A DNA stretch of 64,000 nucleotides, from positions 558,001-622,000 of the forward strand of contig JAJEKV010000075.1 in assembly GCA_021234155.1 (NCBI GenBank), in the 5' to 3' direction. Numbering within the stretch: position 1 is the first letter of the stretch; every line of letters starts with the position of its first letter. The position numbers and the translations under genes are program-made. The stretch is from Isoetes taiwanensis (lineage: Eukaryota > Streptophyta > Lycopodiopsida > Isoetales > Isoetaceae). The notes beneath the pieces are model-generated. The model did no database searches. It was not told the DNA's origin and worked only from the letters and a program-made list of their open reading frames with translations. Positions 1 through 10,909 of the stretch are shown in pieces.

Positions 1-559
1 TTGTGTCTCTTTATTTATTTATTTATTCTAGTCTTGACTTTTGATGTCTAGTCTTGGCATGTTTTGATGTCTTGGCATGGCTAAAGGAAGAAGTAAGTTA
101 TGGGATAAATATACCAAGAATAATAGGAAAGAAGTGCAGCTTTAGGCTGGAGTTTATAGTTGAAATTGTGTTTATGTGGCCCGATTGTGCGGGGAATGAA
201 GACGTCTTGTTGCTCATCTTCTTGGGCTAGTAGGTTATGGAAAATCAACATGTCAACAAGTACCTCACGGAAGTTTGTCGAGAGGCGCGGAGAATAAAAA
301 ATATGGGCACTAAGGAGCGTTCTAGAAGCGAGAACCACAGTTGATTTGGAGGATGAAGATGAGGTCGAGGCCCATTGGTGGTGTTGATACTCACGGCATG
401 GCGACTTCATCTATTGACCTTTGATTTCAGCCACAAGCATCAAGTAGTGTGAGTCTTTGCTTATCCAAATGATGCCACTATTCCGCAATCTCATAAGTCT
501 AATGTTCTTTGCTCTTAAAAGACATAAGTTTCAATAAAAACCTTGAGAAGGGATCGAAG
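1..559. other. A/T-rich sequence, nothing recognised
   Basis: No convincing gene or repeat boundary is visible. A minus-strand open frame at 81-410 is serine-rich and matches no family I know, so I do not call it. The stretch may be the 5' flank or the lost N-terminal part of the hAT element that follows. Confidence 0.4.
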
Positions 560-841
560 GCATCAAATCTTGCTATGATGATTAAGAAAGAAGGCCAATT
601 CTATGTTGGTCAGATGCATCGTTCGAAGGTAATATCTCCTTCAATCTTTTAAAGATGTCTTCTTTGGAAAAATATGTTGGTACTGCGTTTTTCAGAAATA
701 GGAGAAAATTATAGTGGCATTTAGGTACCATGATATGAGGGGAAAATATTTACGCCAAGGAATTTGTGCAAGTCCAACACAAATTTGAGAAATGTGAAAG
801 CTTACTTTGGCCAAAATATGGTGTGACAATTCTTTCAGGCC

Positions 842-1570
842 GGATGGGTTGATACGAACAAACGTGCACTTGTCAATGTGTTAGTATCTCGTTGTTATGG
901 AACTTTATATTTGAAATCAATTAATTCTAGTAGTATATCAATAGCGTGATGGTGCTTGGTGGCTGAAATCTTTGTCTTACGCAATAAAAAGTAGATCCTA
1001 AAAATGTAGTGCAAGTTGTCACGGATAATGCATCAATTGTATCTTGATGGGAAAGCTATTAGAAGCTGAATTTTTCAAAGCTTCGTGTGGATTCCATGTG
1101 CTTCACATTGCTTAGATTTACTATTGGAGGATATCCGAAAGATGAGTTGGGTTCATGGCGTCCATAAGAAAGCAAGCATGGTGGTCAAGCTATTTACAAA
1201 AGCGGAGCATAAAGAAAGATCTTCACCATTATTGAACCTTGTAATTATTAGGCCAAGTGCAACCGGGTTTGGATATATTCTCATTATGCGTGAAAGGCTT
1301 GCAAGAGTTTGGAGTGCCTTGGAACAAGCCGTGGTTAGCAATTATTGGAGAGATTGGTCCGACTCTAGCAAGAATGATGCGATTAGAGTTAAATCTATCA
1401 TACTAGATCCCTAATACTTTACCTTCTATTTGATTGAATCGACCATTATTTTACGTTCTTAGCCTCACGGATGTGAAGGATCAACAATGGGGTTATTATC
1501 GAGTTTATGGAAAGGGCTAGAATTGTTTTAGAGAATGGAGCTTCAAGTGAGTCCTTGAGCAAGCACAAAT
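842..1570 (+). pseudogene. hAT transposase, DUF659 and catalytic-core part
   Basis: This is the 5' exon region of the dead transposase. The clearest open piece is 1085-1414, reading WIPCASHCLDLLLEDI and continuing through a region corresponding to the DUF659-to-catalytic-core junction (KASMVVKLF, RPSATGFGYIL). The TDNAS motif near 1020-1035 normally contains a catalytic aspartate. At least one frame change separates the 842 motif, the 991-1040 motif and the 1085 piece. The exon probably ends at the donor-like AAT|GTAAGT near 1570. Family assignment is firm from motif order; the exact exon limits are inferred. Confidence 0.75.
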
Positions 1571-1816
1571 GTAAGTCAATTCTTTATTTTTGTTGCTGAT
1601 TTTTTTAAGTATTCGGGTTTTTAGCGATCATATTAAGTTCACTTGATTTATGGATGCGTTGCAATATCAAATCATTTCGGATTGTAGGATATTTTGAAAA
1701 ACCTTTTGGCATGTTTAAAGCATGCCAAAACTTTCTTATACCATTAATTTATTTATGTTATTATAATAAAATTAAGTGAAAGTCACCTTGGCATGTTTAT
1801 AACATGTCCTAATTCT

Positions 1817-2047
1817 TGTTATGAAATAGGGTTATGCGGAAAATTGTATATATTGAGTTAATCGAGTTAATCCAAATAGCTTTGGATTGTGGCTTTACAT
1901 AGTGTATGAAGAGGTATGAGTTGCATCTCTTCATGAATGGACACATTCCACATCATCATGTCCTTTGGCATGGATGGATGATGTGTACAAGCACAAAATT
2001 ATTTGTGTTTGTTCGGGAGATTAATCCTTTATTCATTATTGTTAATA
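1817..2047 (-). repeat. 3' LTR of the short element
   Basis: Direct repeat partner of 4294-4527. On the minus strand it begins TATTAACA and ends CATAACA, a variant of the TGTTA/TAACA ends common in copia-type LTRs. The target duplication ATTCT lies immediately outside at 1812-1816. Confidence 0.8.
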
Positions 2048-2682
2048 CTCCCCTTAATCTTCATGAACAAACCTTAAAGTAATCTTCTTCTTGAGATTTT
2101 TGTAGCGGCTTCACATCTTGGAGTCTTCATTGCTCCTTTCCATACTTACTGACTTCATCAATATAAACATTACCACCATAATGTGAGTCTTCACTACTAT
2201 GGGTGCCACCAAGTGTGGGCTTATTCCCAAAATACAAGTTAGATGCCACTAGGGTTGTGGACTTACCCTTAACTTTGTAAAATTTTGCAATACTTGAACT
2301 TATCCAAGTCTTTGGAAGTTTACAAGATCAAATTTCTAGAATAACTCCAACTACTCTTCACATATAAAATGGGTGTGCCATATGCGTATGGCTTTCCCTA
2401 ACTTCTCCCCTTTTGATCCTTCCAACAAGATCTAGGTTGAGAGTTTTAGGCCTTAAGTGAACATCGTCATCTTCAAGAACCTAGAAGAGTTAGTGCCCTA
2501 TGGAGTACCACTTAGAGGTGGCTTTAACATCTTATAGATGACCACTAATGCATGGGTTTATGCATCCAAATTATTATGGATGGCTTTTATTACTTTTGCA
2601 GAATTGAAACAACTTAGCTGGAGTGTGATGACTCCATATACTCTTGAGCTCCAGTTGTTTTTGCTTCTAAGAGTTGATAGTA

Positions 2683-3195
2683 TTAGTCATCGGTTGCCAA
2701 ATCTTCATTCGAATTAGGATTACTTATGCTTGAATAATCGTCATAAGACTCGTCTGTCAGAATAGATGAGTCACTTAAAATTTCTATGATAGAAATGGGA
2801 GATGCAGCACTCTCATTAATGCCGTTGGGAAGTGGAGTGTCGTCATCAGAAGTGATCTCAATGGGACTCATTAATCCGGGGACCATTCAAGGAACAAGGT
2901 TCCTTGGTCTCTCCCCCTGGATGGTGTAAGATGTACCTTTGGTTCTTTGAAGCTCTTGTTGATGCTTAGAGCAACAATATGAGTTTAAGTCCAGGTGAGG
3001 ATTATGTGAATTTAGTTCACAATCCATAATTTTAACTCTTTTACTAGAAGTTTTAAAGAGTTCTGGCATGATAATAAATAAATTTTGAGAATACTTCACC
3101 TTTAGTTTGGGAGGAGGTGAGTACTTTGAACATCCTTGAGAGTTCGAAGATTGGTTGGAATCAATTTCTTCAGCAGGTCTTTTGCCTTTGTCCAT
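2683..3195 (-). other. Two adjacent open frames inside the short LTR element, product unknown
   Basis: Two open minus-strand frames abut here. The first, 3195 down to 2887, starts MDKGKRPAEEIDSN and has a K/R-rich middle. The second, 2886 down to 2683, is strongly acidic (SDDD, SDSS, DESYDDYSS). Neither resembles gag or pol. They could be remains of a gag-like or captured protein, or chance open frames. Confidence 0.25.
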
Positions 3196-4293
3196 TGTAA
3201 TCCAGCGACAAAAAAGTTTTGAATAATTTTTCTTTCAATATGCTCCAAAATCGAATGATTTTACGCTATAAATATGAGTCTTGAGGAGGTGTCCGGGCTC
3301 TTCAAAGAGCAATTTGGAAAAACGAAAAAGATTGTAGCATGATTTGTGGAAGCGAGAATATGAAAAGCGGGTTTGGAGGCGATCTGAAGAATGGAATGGA
3401 TCGCGTGTTAGGGGCGGACCTTGGTTTCATTTGGCCCGTGGCAAGTTGTTGCCACAAAAATTCCTTTGGCGGCGTCCGTCGTAGCGACTGATATGCGGAT
3501 CACGGGCAAAACCCTTATCTTTAGGATGGCGGAACCGGCGATTGGCATACTGGCGAATGCGGCGGGATTCAAAGAAGGCGGGGAGGTTGTTTCATCCTTA
3601 ACTGCCATTTGACAACAAAAGAGTGAAAGCGATGCCTCCAACTTTTGGTGTTTTGAAAATGGAGTTGATTGCATGGTCTCCCACGCGCACCTTGAGCGCG
3701 GATAAACCAAGATAGTTTCCGTCCTTATGCGTCGTTTGTTTAATAGGAGTAGCAGCTTATTGCCCTCCATAAGCGGATGGATCCAATAAATCAGTTTGCT
3801 AGGTCTGATTGCTTCCGCGGATCTCTGTAATTTATACGCAATTTTTCTTCTCTGACATTATTCTTGCGGAGTTATCTCATTTGGGAGATTAGCATGCAAT
3901 TTGATGCATTTTCCTCGATTGCCTTGTTCCTTTGGAATAAGCTAGCTGAGCATCGTTTGATGGCGTCAACATCATTTTTTAGGTCTTCATAGCCTTCATG
4001 GCCATTTGAGACCATATAAAGGAATTTGGCGGGGGATGCCAATTCAAGATTCTTATCTGAAGCCTTTATAAATTTGCTTGATGAGCAATATCATGGCGGC
4101 ATGATTTTTGCTCTTTATGTGCTTGCTTAAGATAGATTTAGAAAAAAATTTAAGATTTGAGTAAACCTTAATTTCTTCCGCATTCTTGTGTCGGGATCAT
4201 TAAGGCTTCCATTGCTTGGATTGCTTGGGTTGGGCTGCTCTACAAAGGCGACCCTTGATTTCTTCAAGCTTTTAGCGAGGGCTCACGATACCA

Positions 4294-4527
4294 TGTTATG
4301 AAATAGAATTGTGCGGAAAATTGTATATATTCAGAGTTAATCAGAGTTAATCCAAATAGCCTGGGTTGTGGCTTTACATAGTGTATGAAGAGGTAGGAGT
4401 TGCATCTCTTCATGAATGGACATATTCCACATCATCATGTCCTTTGGCATGGATGGATGATGTGTACAAGCACAATATCATTTGTGTTTGTTTAGGGAGA
4501 TTAATCCTTTATTCATTACTGTTAATA
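4294..4527 (-). repeat. 5' LTR of the short element
   Basis: Direct repeat of 1817-2047 with only scattered differences and a few small indels. The tRNA-Met-type primer-binding site at 4281-4293 abuts it on the internal side, and ATTCT abuts it on the outside at 4528-4532. Confidence 0.8.
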
Positions 4528-4672
4528 ATTCTGCTGTAACTCCAATTTATTTTTGCTATAATAGAGTTTCTGAAAGTACTATTTTTGGCATGTTTATACT
4601 ATTCTAAAATTTTGTTGTAAATCTGCTGTACACTTTCTTGTAACACAAATTTTGCATTTATATTTTTGATGT

Positions 4673-5790
4673 AGATACAAAGAAGTTCTAGAATGTTTTT
4701 TGATGGCGTTGGACTTGGTTCAAGAAACCTATTCACATGAGTGGCCCACATTTTGCATCCTCTTTGGAAGCCAACATATCAAGCGACAATGATGAGCCAA
4801 AAAGAGTTGGTGATGGATGGTTGTCGTATATTCAAAGAGTTTATTACGTAGAGAAGTGTGAAAAGAGCGCAAGATGAACTAGATATGTACATAAATGGTG
4901 TTGGCGTTTACAAATGAGTTATCAAAGTCACATGGTGCAAAGTGTAAGCCCGGTCTCTTGGTGGGAAAGATATGGAGATTACGTGCCATTACTTGCATCC
5001 TTACATGCGTAGAATATTGTCGCGGTACATCTAATTTTACGTATTAGTGTATGCTCATTAAATAAGCTTTTTTTTTTTTTGCTATATGTTTGGTAATTTA
5101 TGCCACATGGCTCTTACGGTGATCTTTGAAAAGAAATTAGAATGCATCACATTTAAAACTCATACTAAGAGAAGGAGGCTGTTTGAAAGTGAAACAACTA
5201 GAGTGATTAGTATACATTCGAGAGAATTTAAGGCTTGTCGCAACTTTGAAACTTGCCATAGTCTCCCATCGCGGTTTTTGCTCTTTGCGTATTCTAGCAT
5301 TTCATTCTTTATTTTGTAGATTAGCCATTTATTTGCTACTTTTGATTTAAGAGGTTAATCGATGAGATAGGCATTGAAAAACTCAGAGTTACCCATATCT
5401 TTGCTTGATGTTGATACACAAGCTGGCCCAAATATATTTTGAAGGGGCAAAAGCCATGAATATTGGTAGGATCATAAAGAAGTAGATCGAGGCGATTCTT
5501 TGAAGTAGCTAGTGCCGGTGCAAGTGGAAGTAGGTGTAGAAGCGGAGGCGAGGGGGCGAGGGCGAGGCGTGGTGGGAGACAAAAATGCAATAAGGAGGAC
5601 TATAACAACTAGGTCTCTGCTGCGAGGCATTATTGAAGAAGTTGAAGAAAATGATCGGTTTGGTGAAAGCAATTACGAGGAAAGAAGAATTTGATTATGG
5701 GCTGCTAGATGATGACTCCTCGGATGAATGGATAACCATGATATTAGTACAATGGAGTCTTCTGATGAGGAAGATGAATGAATCTAGTTA
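4673..5790 (+). pseudogene. hAT transposase, C-terminal dimerisation part
   Basis: After a polypyrimidine-rich acceptor the sequence reads DTKKF-like start, then FKEFI, AQDELDMYINGVG near 4867 and a WW-region equivalent near 4960 (SWWERYGDYVPLLASL). This is the usual arrangement of the hAT family dimerisation domain. HTKRRRLF near 5160 corresponds to the conserved (I)HTKKRNRL motif. A basic, arginine-rich stretch (about 5540-5600) and a short acidic end follow. Stops and frame changes occur between these motifs. A poly-T tract at 5068-5080 may mark a further small intron. Confidence 0.65.
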
Positions 5791-5860
5791 CTTCAACTTC
5801 TCAACTTCTATACTTAATTTATTTAATTTTTCTGTTGGGTTGGGTCACTACTTATGTGCT

Positions 5861-6690
5861 ACTACAAGAAATTAGCAAGTTTTACCTTTGATGTAGAACA
5901 AGCTTTTTACTATTATCAGACATTACTATAAGTTCAAGTAATGCAGAACATGCTCTTTTTGGGACTATTTTTAAAAGTATAAAGAATAACTGCTTTTTAC
6001 ATGCTTTCAACAGAATTTTGGAAACCAATTTTATGAAAGTTAAATAACGCTAGAACTCTTACTGAAATTCATATATTTGTACGAAAATTCAGGGATCCAA
6101 GAATTTTTAAAGATTTTTTAACGTTTTTATAAATAAAAAAAATGTACTTAAAGATTTTCTCAAATTTTTTAAAAAATCTCAAAAAATCTAAAAGTACTAA
6201 ACCCGTCTGGATTTTTGGCGTGCGTGACAACCTGTCAAGAATCCCATGCACAATTTGGTTATGTTATATCACATAGGTGCCCCAAATTATCTTGATTGTA
6301 TCTTCAAGTGTCTTTAACACATGATTCTTTGAAATGACATGGAAATTAGAGTCATCAAAGTAAAGTTCTACTAAGAAATGCCCAAAAGCTCTGATTCATG
6401 CCCATGCATCAATGCACAAGTGATACTAACTTTTAGGTGCTCTCCTCTCTACATGGACTTGGCCAATTTCTCAAGCCTAGGCATCGTCCCGGTGGTCTTA
6501 TCTTGATCCATCTTATCATTAATGATAGTAATAGCACGATCTAGTGCGTTCGTTGAGAGTGCACCTAAGACCAATAAAGTTCCCAACATGATAGTTGGGC
6601 TATCATATAAGCTTTTCTTTCCATTTGTGACTCCCTCCTTTCTATGGGATTCCTAGTCTTAGCCGACTTCTCCTTTATCACAATGCATAT
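5861..6690. other. A/T-rich stretch, nothing recognised
   Basis: I see no gene. A short local inverted A/T-rich area lies around 6080-6190. The right end (6686-6690, CATAT) is one copy of the target duplication of the gypsy element that follows; the other copy is at 26673-26677, so this stretch was once directly continuous with the sequence at 26678. Confidence 0.45.
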
Positions 6691-7927
6691 TGTGACATTC
6701 GAGGAAATATCGCCATAAAAATGCATTATATTTCTAGGTCCATCACTATACAAGTCTATCTTCATAGCCTTGTATACCATAGATTGTGGCACTCTGGATG
6801 AGCTAGCATTTAGTGTCTCTAGTAAAAGCCCTCCTAGAACCCTCCGTCCGGATCTTAAGCCTAATCAATGAACACTAAGCGTAAGTTAGATACATATGAT
6901 TAGGTTTAGATGTTCTTCTCATTATTATCATGTTATGTGGATATGTGATGTTGGTTGATCATGTTTTTCTCCTCTTGTATTGGGAAGGGGTAGAGACCTA
7001 GTAGCCATTACTTGAAGATTCTCCTAGTTTAAACCCCTTTGGTTCCTATTATTATGCGGCCTGTGCATAGGAACCCAGGGCTATGGGAGCTATGGTATGA
7101 CTCAACACTACATACTTGGGGCTAGAGGCCGGAGGAGGGTCCCTGTGGCGTGGCTCTTTGGGGACCCCATAGCGGGCTAGGCTTCACGGCCGGTCACTTG
7201 AGTGGGCGGGCATGGGTCCGGCACCTCACAGGGCAATGGTGTCGCCACCGCCTCTCTCAAAAGGCTGCATGGGGCGGCACGGCTCTTGTTTTGGGGGTTA
7301 AGTGGGGAAGAATCATGTGTCGCCGAGGATTCTCTAGCGTAGAACCTCTAGACCCCCCGGGAAGGGAGATGGAACCCTTCACGCCTCGGCGGACCCGGGG
7401 AGATGCAGCAGGAGTAGTCCGATGGGTGATGCCATGAGATTGCGTATCTGGAAGGCTAGAGCCGTACCAGAGCTCGATCTAGCCCATCTGCAAAGTGTGC
7501 ATAGGAGTGGCGGATGGAGTGGTCAACCCTAGCCATTGTCTATAGCCAGCCCCGCCATTGTTATGACTTGGTCTGCTCTATCTTGAGGCCTAGCCGTCAG
7601 TCTACCTCCCCATGAGTCTGAGCTTGGGTAGGAGCTCTCATGTTTTACGGTGTATGTTTGTCTCTGTTGTAGCTATGGATATGTGGATGTGCTACCCTTC
7701 GAGGTAGTATGATGCATTGTTATTGCTAGTTCTGACGTTGTTTATGCTTCCGCTGTGACAGGAGCCCATAGGGGAAGGGCGCGCACGACACCTTCGTGTC
7801 CCCTTCCCGCACTAGGGATACCCTGTAGTGGGGGATAGACGGAGGGCCCGTGCAGTCGAAGGACCGGATGGGGGATTTCCTACGGAGTATATGGCCGGGC
7901 ACCGTATATTTTGTAGGGAATGTCACA
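6691..7927 (+). repeat. 5' LTR of outer gypsy element
   Basis: It matches 25124-26672 from end to end except for about 320 bp present only in the 3' copy (roughly 25214-25535). It ends in GTCACA at 7927, and the primer-binding site follows one base later. Confidence 0.85.
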
Positions 7928-9263
7928 ATGGTATCAGAGCAATGTTCTTGGTTGACCAAGAGCTAGCCCTGACCATATCCCTGAATAGGTAGACTAACTG
8001 GCCTAGCTAAGGAATGGAATGAGAATTCCAGTCTTGAACATAAAATGTGGAAGAATTTTTTCCCATTAGTAGAATTAAGTAACTAGATTAAGTATAGTCT
8101 AAGTGATAGAAATAATATTGTCAAAACAAACCTCATCGAGACGAGTCGACATGAAAGATTCTACACAATGGTGAACATTACCTTCAAGCCTCTGGGATGC
8201 GACACCGAGACTTATATTATTCACTACATCAGCAAGTCCATTAATATGGATAATTTAATGAAGGTAGTCAACATCAACATTAAGGACGAGCAGAGTCAGA
8301 ATAGGTTCAACAAAAGAAAGCAGGGCACATAAATAATTATACAACAACTCCAAGAAGACCAGATTTTTCAACAACTTATGAATCATCGCCTTGCTACTCC
8401 AATGACTAATGACTACACCAGCGTTAAGCAAGCTAGAGGACCTATCAGATAGTTGAATATCTTAGAATTATGGGTGATAACATCCATGATGGGATTGTGA
8501 TGAAATTTCGAGTAGATTTTTGACATTTCTTTTAGAAAGATGGACCCAAGAATTGAGCAAAGCTTCAAGGTTGGGAAGAAAAACGTATGGAGTACAATAA
8601 TTGTATACATTGATGATAGATATCAACATATTGGAACCTCTTTGTGAGCTTGATCACCTCGCTAAGAAGAATTCAATAATAGGATAACCGTCGACCATGT
8701 ATATGACGAGTACCTCCACAACATAAGGAATAATCTGACCAAATGAAGGGAAGCAATCTAATAAGTCCGGCCAACTTCTTAGATGGCATCAACTCAAAGG
8801 TGGGACTATTTCAAGAGGGCAATAATTAAGAAGGGGGGAGATCCTAGAGTATAGATTAGATCTAAAACAATAATAATTATTTAATTGCATAGTTTTTATG
8901 CGTGTTTAAAGGAAATGTCATGCTGACTAAACTTTTGGCCATAGGATTTATGTAAGTAATTCTTTAACCTGTAACCTTGCACCTCCTAGATGGCAGACAT
9001 CTTTAAGAGCAAGACTCTTAAGTCTAAATCTAGGCCAGTAATTATGGCAAGGCCGAGTAATTAGCAGCACCAAAGGAACAAGCAACAAGTTCGACATCAA
9101 CCTTAAGCGGAGAAAAGTAGAGCATCGGCACCAATTTATGTACATTGGCAAGACCTCATAATAGGCATGGAATATTAAAGCTGGCTAAGGCAATAATTGA
9201 TTATCATAAGCAAGAGATGTTTATCCTAGCACCAAAGGGCAAATACCTTATAATTAAAGTAAG
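7928..9263 (+). mobile_element. Outer gypsy element, left internal part (leader and gag remnant)
   Basis: The segment begins with the tRNA-Met primer-binding site at 7929-7940. Coding potential is weak: an MVNITFKPLGC-type piece near 8171 and an IDYHKQEMFILAPKG-type piece near 9190-9240 look like gag/protease-region remnants of a gypsy element. It ends at the insertion point of the inner element, where GTAAG (9259-9263) is one copy of that element's target duplication. Confidence 0.55.
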
Positions 9264-10905
9264 TGTGACGTTCCACGTATTTATATGGTCTATGCCCGCG
9301 TATTTATCTCACGGGACGCATTACAAATACCGCGTCACCCCCTAAAAGTGCGCCACATGGGGGTGCGTCCATTAATGGTAACCTAGGGGTTACTTTAAAA
9401 GGGATTAAATTAGCTATGCTAATTTAACCATTAAAGTTAATAACCTATAACTTAGGAAATTAAGGACTAAATAGGATTAGTTAGGCTAATTCTTTGTTTT
9501 GGGGGCGCCACCTGCCCCAATGTCGATTAGGGAGCATGGGAATTGCCAAATTAGAGCTGTCAGCACGATCCCTATCCTGTTTTGACTCCCTCAATTAAGC
9601 CCAAAGAAGGGCGAGGGGCTGGCCATCATACCAAGCGAGGCGCCACCATACCAAGTCGAACCACAACCCTCAACTCTCGGGGAGATGGAGCAGCCCCATG
9701 GTAGCGAGTCCGGCCCGAACTTCGGGTGGGTGGCTAGGATGGCCGTCAATTCTAGATAGCGCCCTATTGGGCCTTGGTTGTGTTAGTTTCTCTGTTCTCT
9801 TTGTGTTTCAATCATAGGAACTAACCCTTGGTTGTAAAAGTAAGTCTCTCTTTATTTTGATTCTTGTTCTTTTCTGAAAGGATGGATTGTTAATTCTTTG
9901 TCTAGTCGACTCGAAATGGGAGGGGGATTCAGGGGGTAGAGACCTCTCGAGCCATGTATTGTAGTATGCTCCTAGATAGCCACATGGGGAGTCCCATTAA
10001 TTGCGGCTGTGCACAAGAGCCCAGGGTCCTAGATGCTATGGTGCGGCTTAGCACCAGGACAAGGAACACAGTGGTGAAGTGGGGGTGGGGTCTTGCCCGC
10101 GAACATACAAGGCTCCTGAGACTCCTACAGTGAGCTAGGCACGATGGCCGGTCCGCGTTGAGGGCCAGGTATGGGTGCGACACTCCACAGGTGTAGTGGT
10201 GTGACCGTATGGGGCAGCCGTGCACTTTGAGTAGATTTAGGGTGAGTAAGTCCGAGTGCGGATCTGCGGGGGTGTTGATGCGGCGCGTATTCTCTAGCTC
10301 ACCCATGGAACCAGCATGTGATTACGGAAGGGGCGGCTTCCCGAGCCTGCCTCATCGGACCGGTCATGAACACAGGAGTAGGTTCAAAGGGTGATACCTT
10401 GAGCTGCGTCTCCAGGAAGGCTATAAGCGAAGCCATAGCATGAATCGACCCATCTGCAAAGTGTGCACGGAGGGGCCGGATGGAGTGGACAACCCTAGCC
10501 GATGTTCTATGCCCGATAGCGCCATGCGGGACTCGATTCTGTGATCTCTTGAGGCCCGGTAGTCCCGGTCGATCCTGCTTTGGAGTGCGGCCGGGGTAGA
10601 ACTTGGGGTTTGGGCATTTTCTTAGGTTTAGATGCATATTCTATGCGATGGTATTTGGATGGATCGCCACCCTTAAGTGGTGGATGTTTATGTATATTTA
10701 TCTTTGTGTGCTAACCCTTGTATTCATGCTTCAGCGACGTAGGGGGTCCCATTGAAGGCGTGGGCGAATGACCCCGCCGTGTCCTTCTTTTGGGCATCAT
10801 TTCATAGATGGCCGAAATGAAATGGGAGGAGCCACTGCTCATGGTTGCCATGGGAGGGAAAGTCCCGTATGTATCACGGTAGAGGGCGTATATATTAGAA
10901 CATCC
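9264..10905 (+). repeat. 5' LTR of inner chromovirus
   Basis: Begins TGTGACGTTCCACG and matches 22053-23700 throughout. The last few bases differ from the 3' copy, so the right edge is uncertain by about 5 bases; the primer-binding-like site begins near 10910. Confidence 0.85.
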
Positions 10906-10909
10906 GCGG

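Larger units (their letters stand above)
1817..4527 (-). mobile_element. Short non-autonomous LTR retroelement (LARD/TRIM-like) inside the hAT intron
   Basis: Two direct repeats of about 231 and 234 bp bound 2.7 kb, flanked by the 5-bp duplication ATTCT (1812-1816 and 4528-4532). The minus orientation is shown by a primer-binding site complementary to initiator tRNA-Met (TGGTATCGTGAGC on the minus strand, at 4281-4293) next to the right LTR, and by a purine tract (AAGGGGAG on the minus strand, near 2048-2055) next to the left one. No reverse transcriptase, integrase or protease is visible inside, so it needed enzymes from another element. The LTRs look about 95% identical by eye, which suggests a fairly recent insertion relative to the decayed host transposon. 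Family beyond 'tRNA-Met-primed, copia-like ends' is not resolved. Confidence 0.8.
560..5860 (+). mobile_element. Decayed hAT transposon with DUF659-type transposase, interrupted by an LTR element
   Basis: The segment carries the landmarks of a plant DUF659/hAT transposase in order on the plus strand. These are a GWVDTNKRALVNVLVS-type motif at 842-890, a VVQVVTDNAS motif near 1003-1035, PCASHCLDLLLEDI at about 1092-1135, and the C-terminal dimerisation region with AQDELDMY at 4867-4890 and HTKRRRLFE near 5160-5195. An acidic tail (ESSDEEDE) ends near 5780. In the family this enzyme cuts and pastes the element in the nucleus. The landmarks sit in different frames with stops between them, so the gene is dead. 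A plausible donor (AATGTAAGT near 1568) and acceptor (TTTTTGATGTAG ending near 4673) bracket an intron that holds the LTR element at 1817-4527. I could not find the terminal inverted repeats or the 8-bp target duplication, so the outer limits are approximate. Confidence 0.75.

Noticed and set aside
81-410. Minus-strand serine-rich open frame
   Set aside because: No domain, poor composition and no homologous neighbour; most likely a chance frame.
10299-10637. Open frames within the gypsy LTRs (also 22802-23408 and 26541-26700)
   Set aside because: They lie wholly in LTR sequence, differ between the LTR copies and match nothing; treated as shadows.
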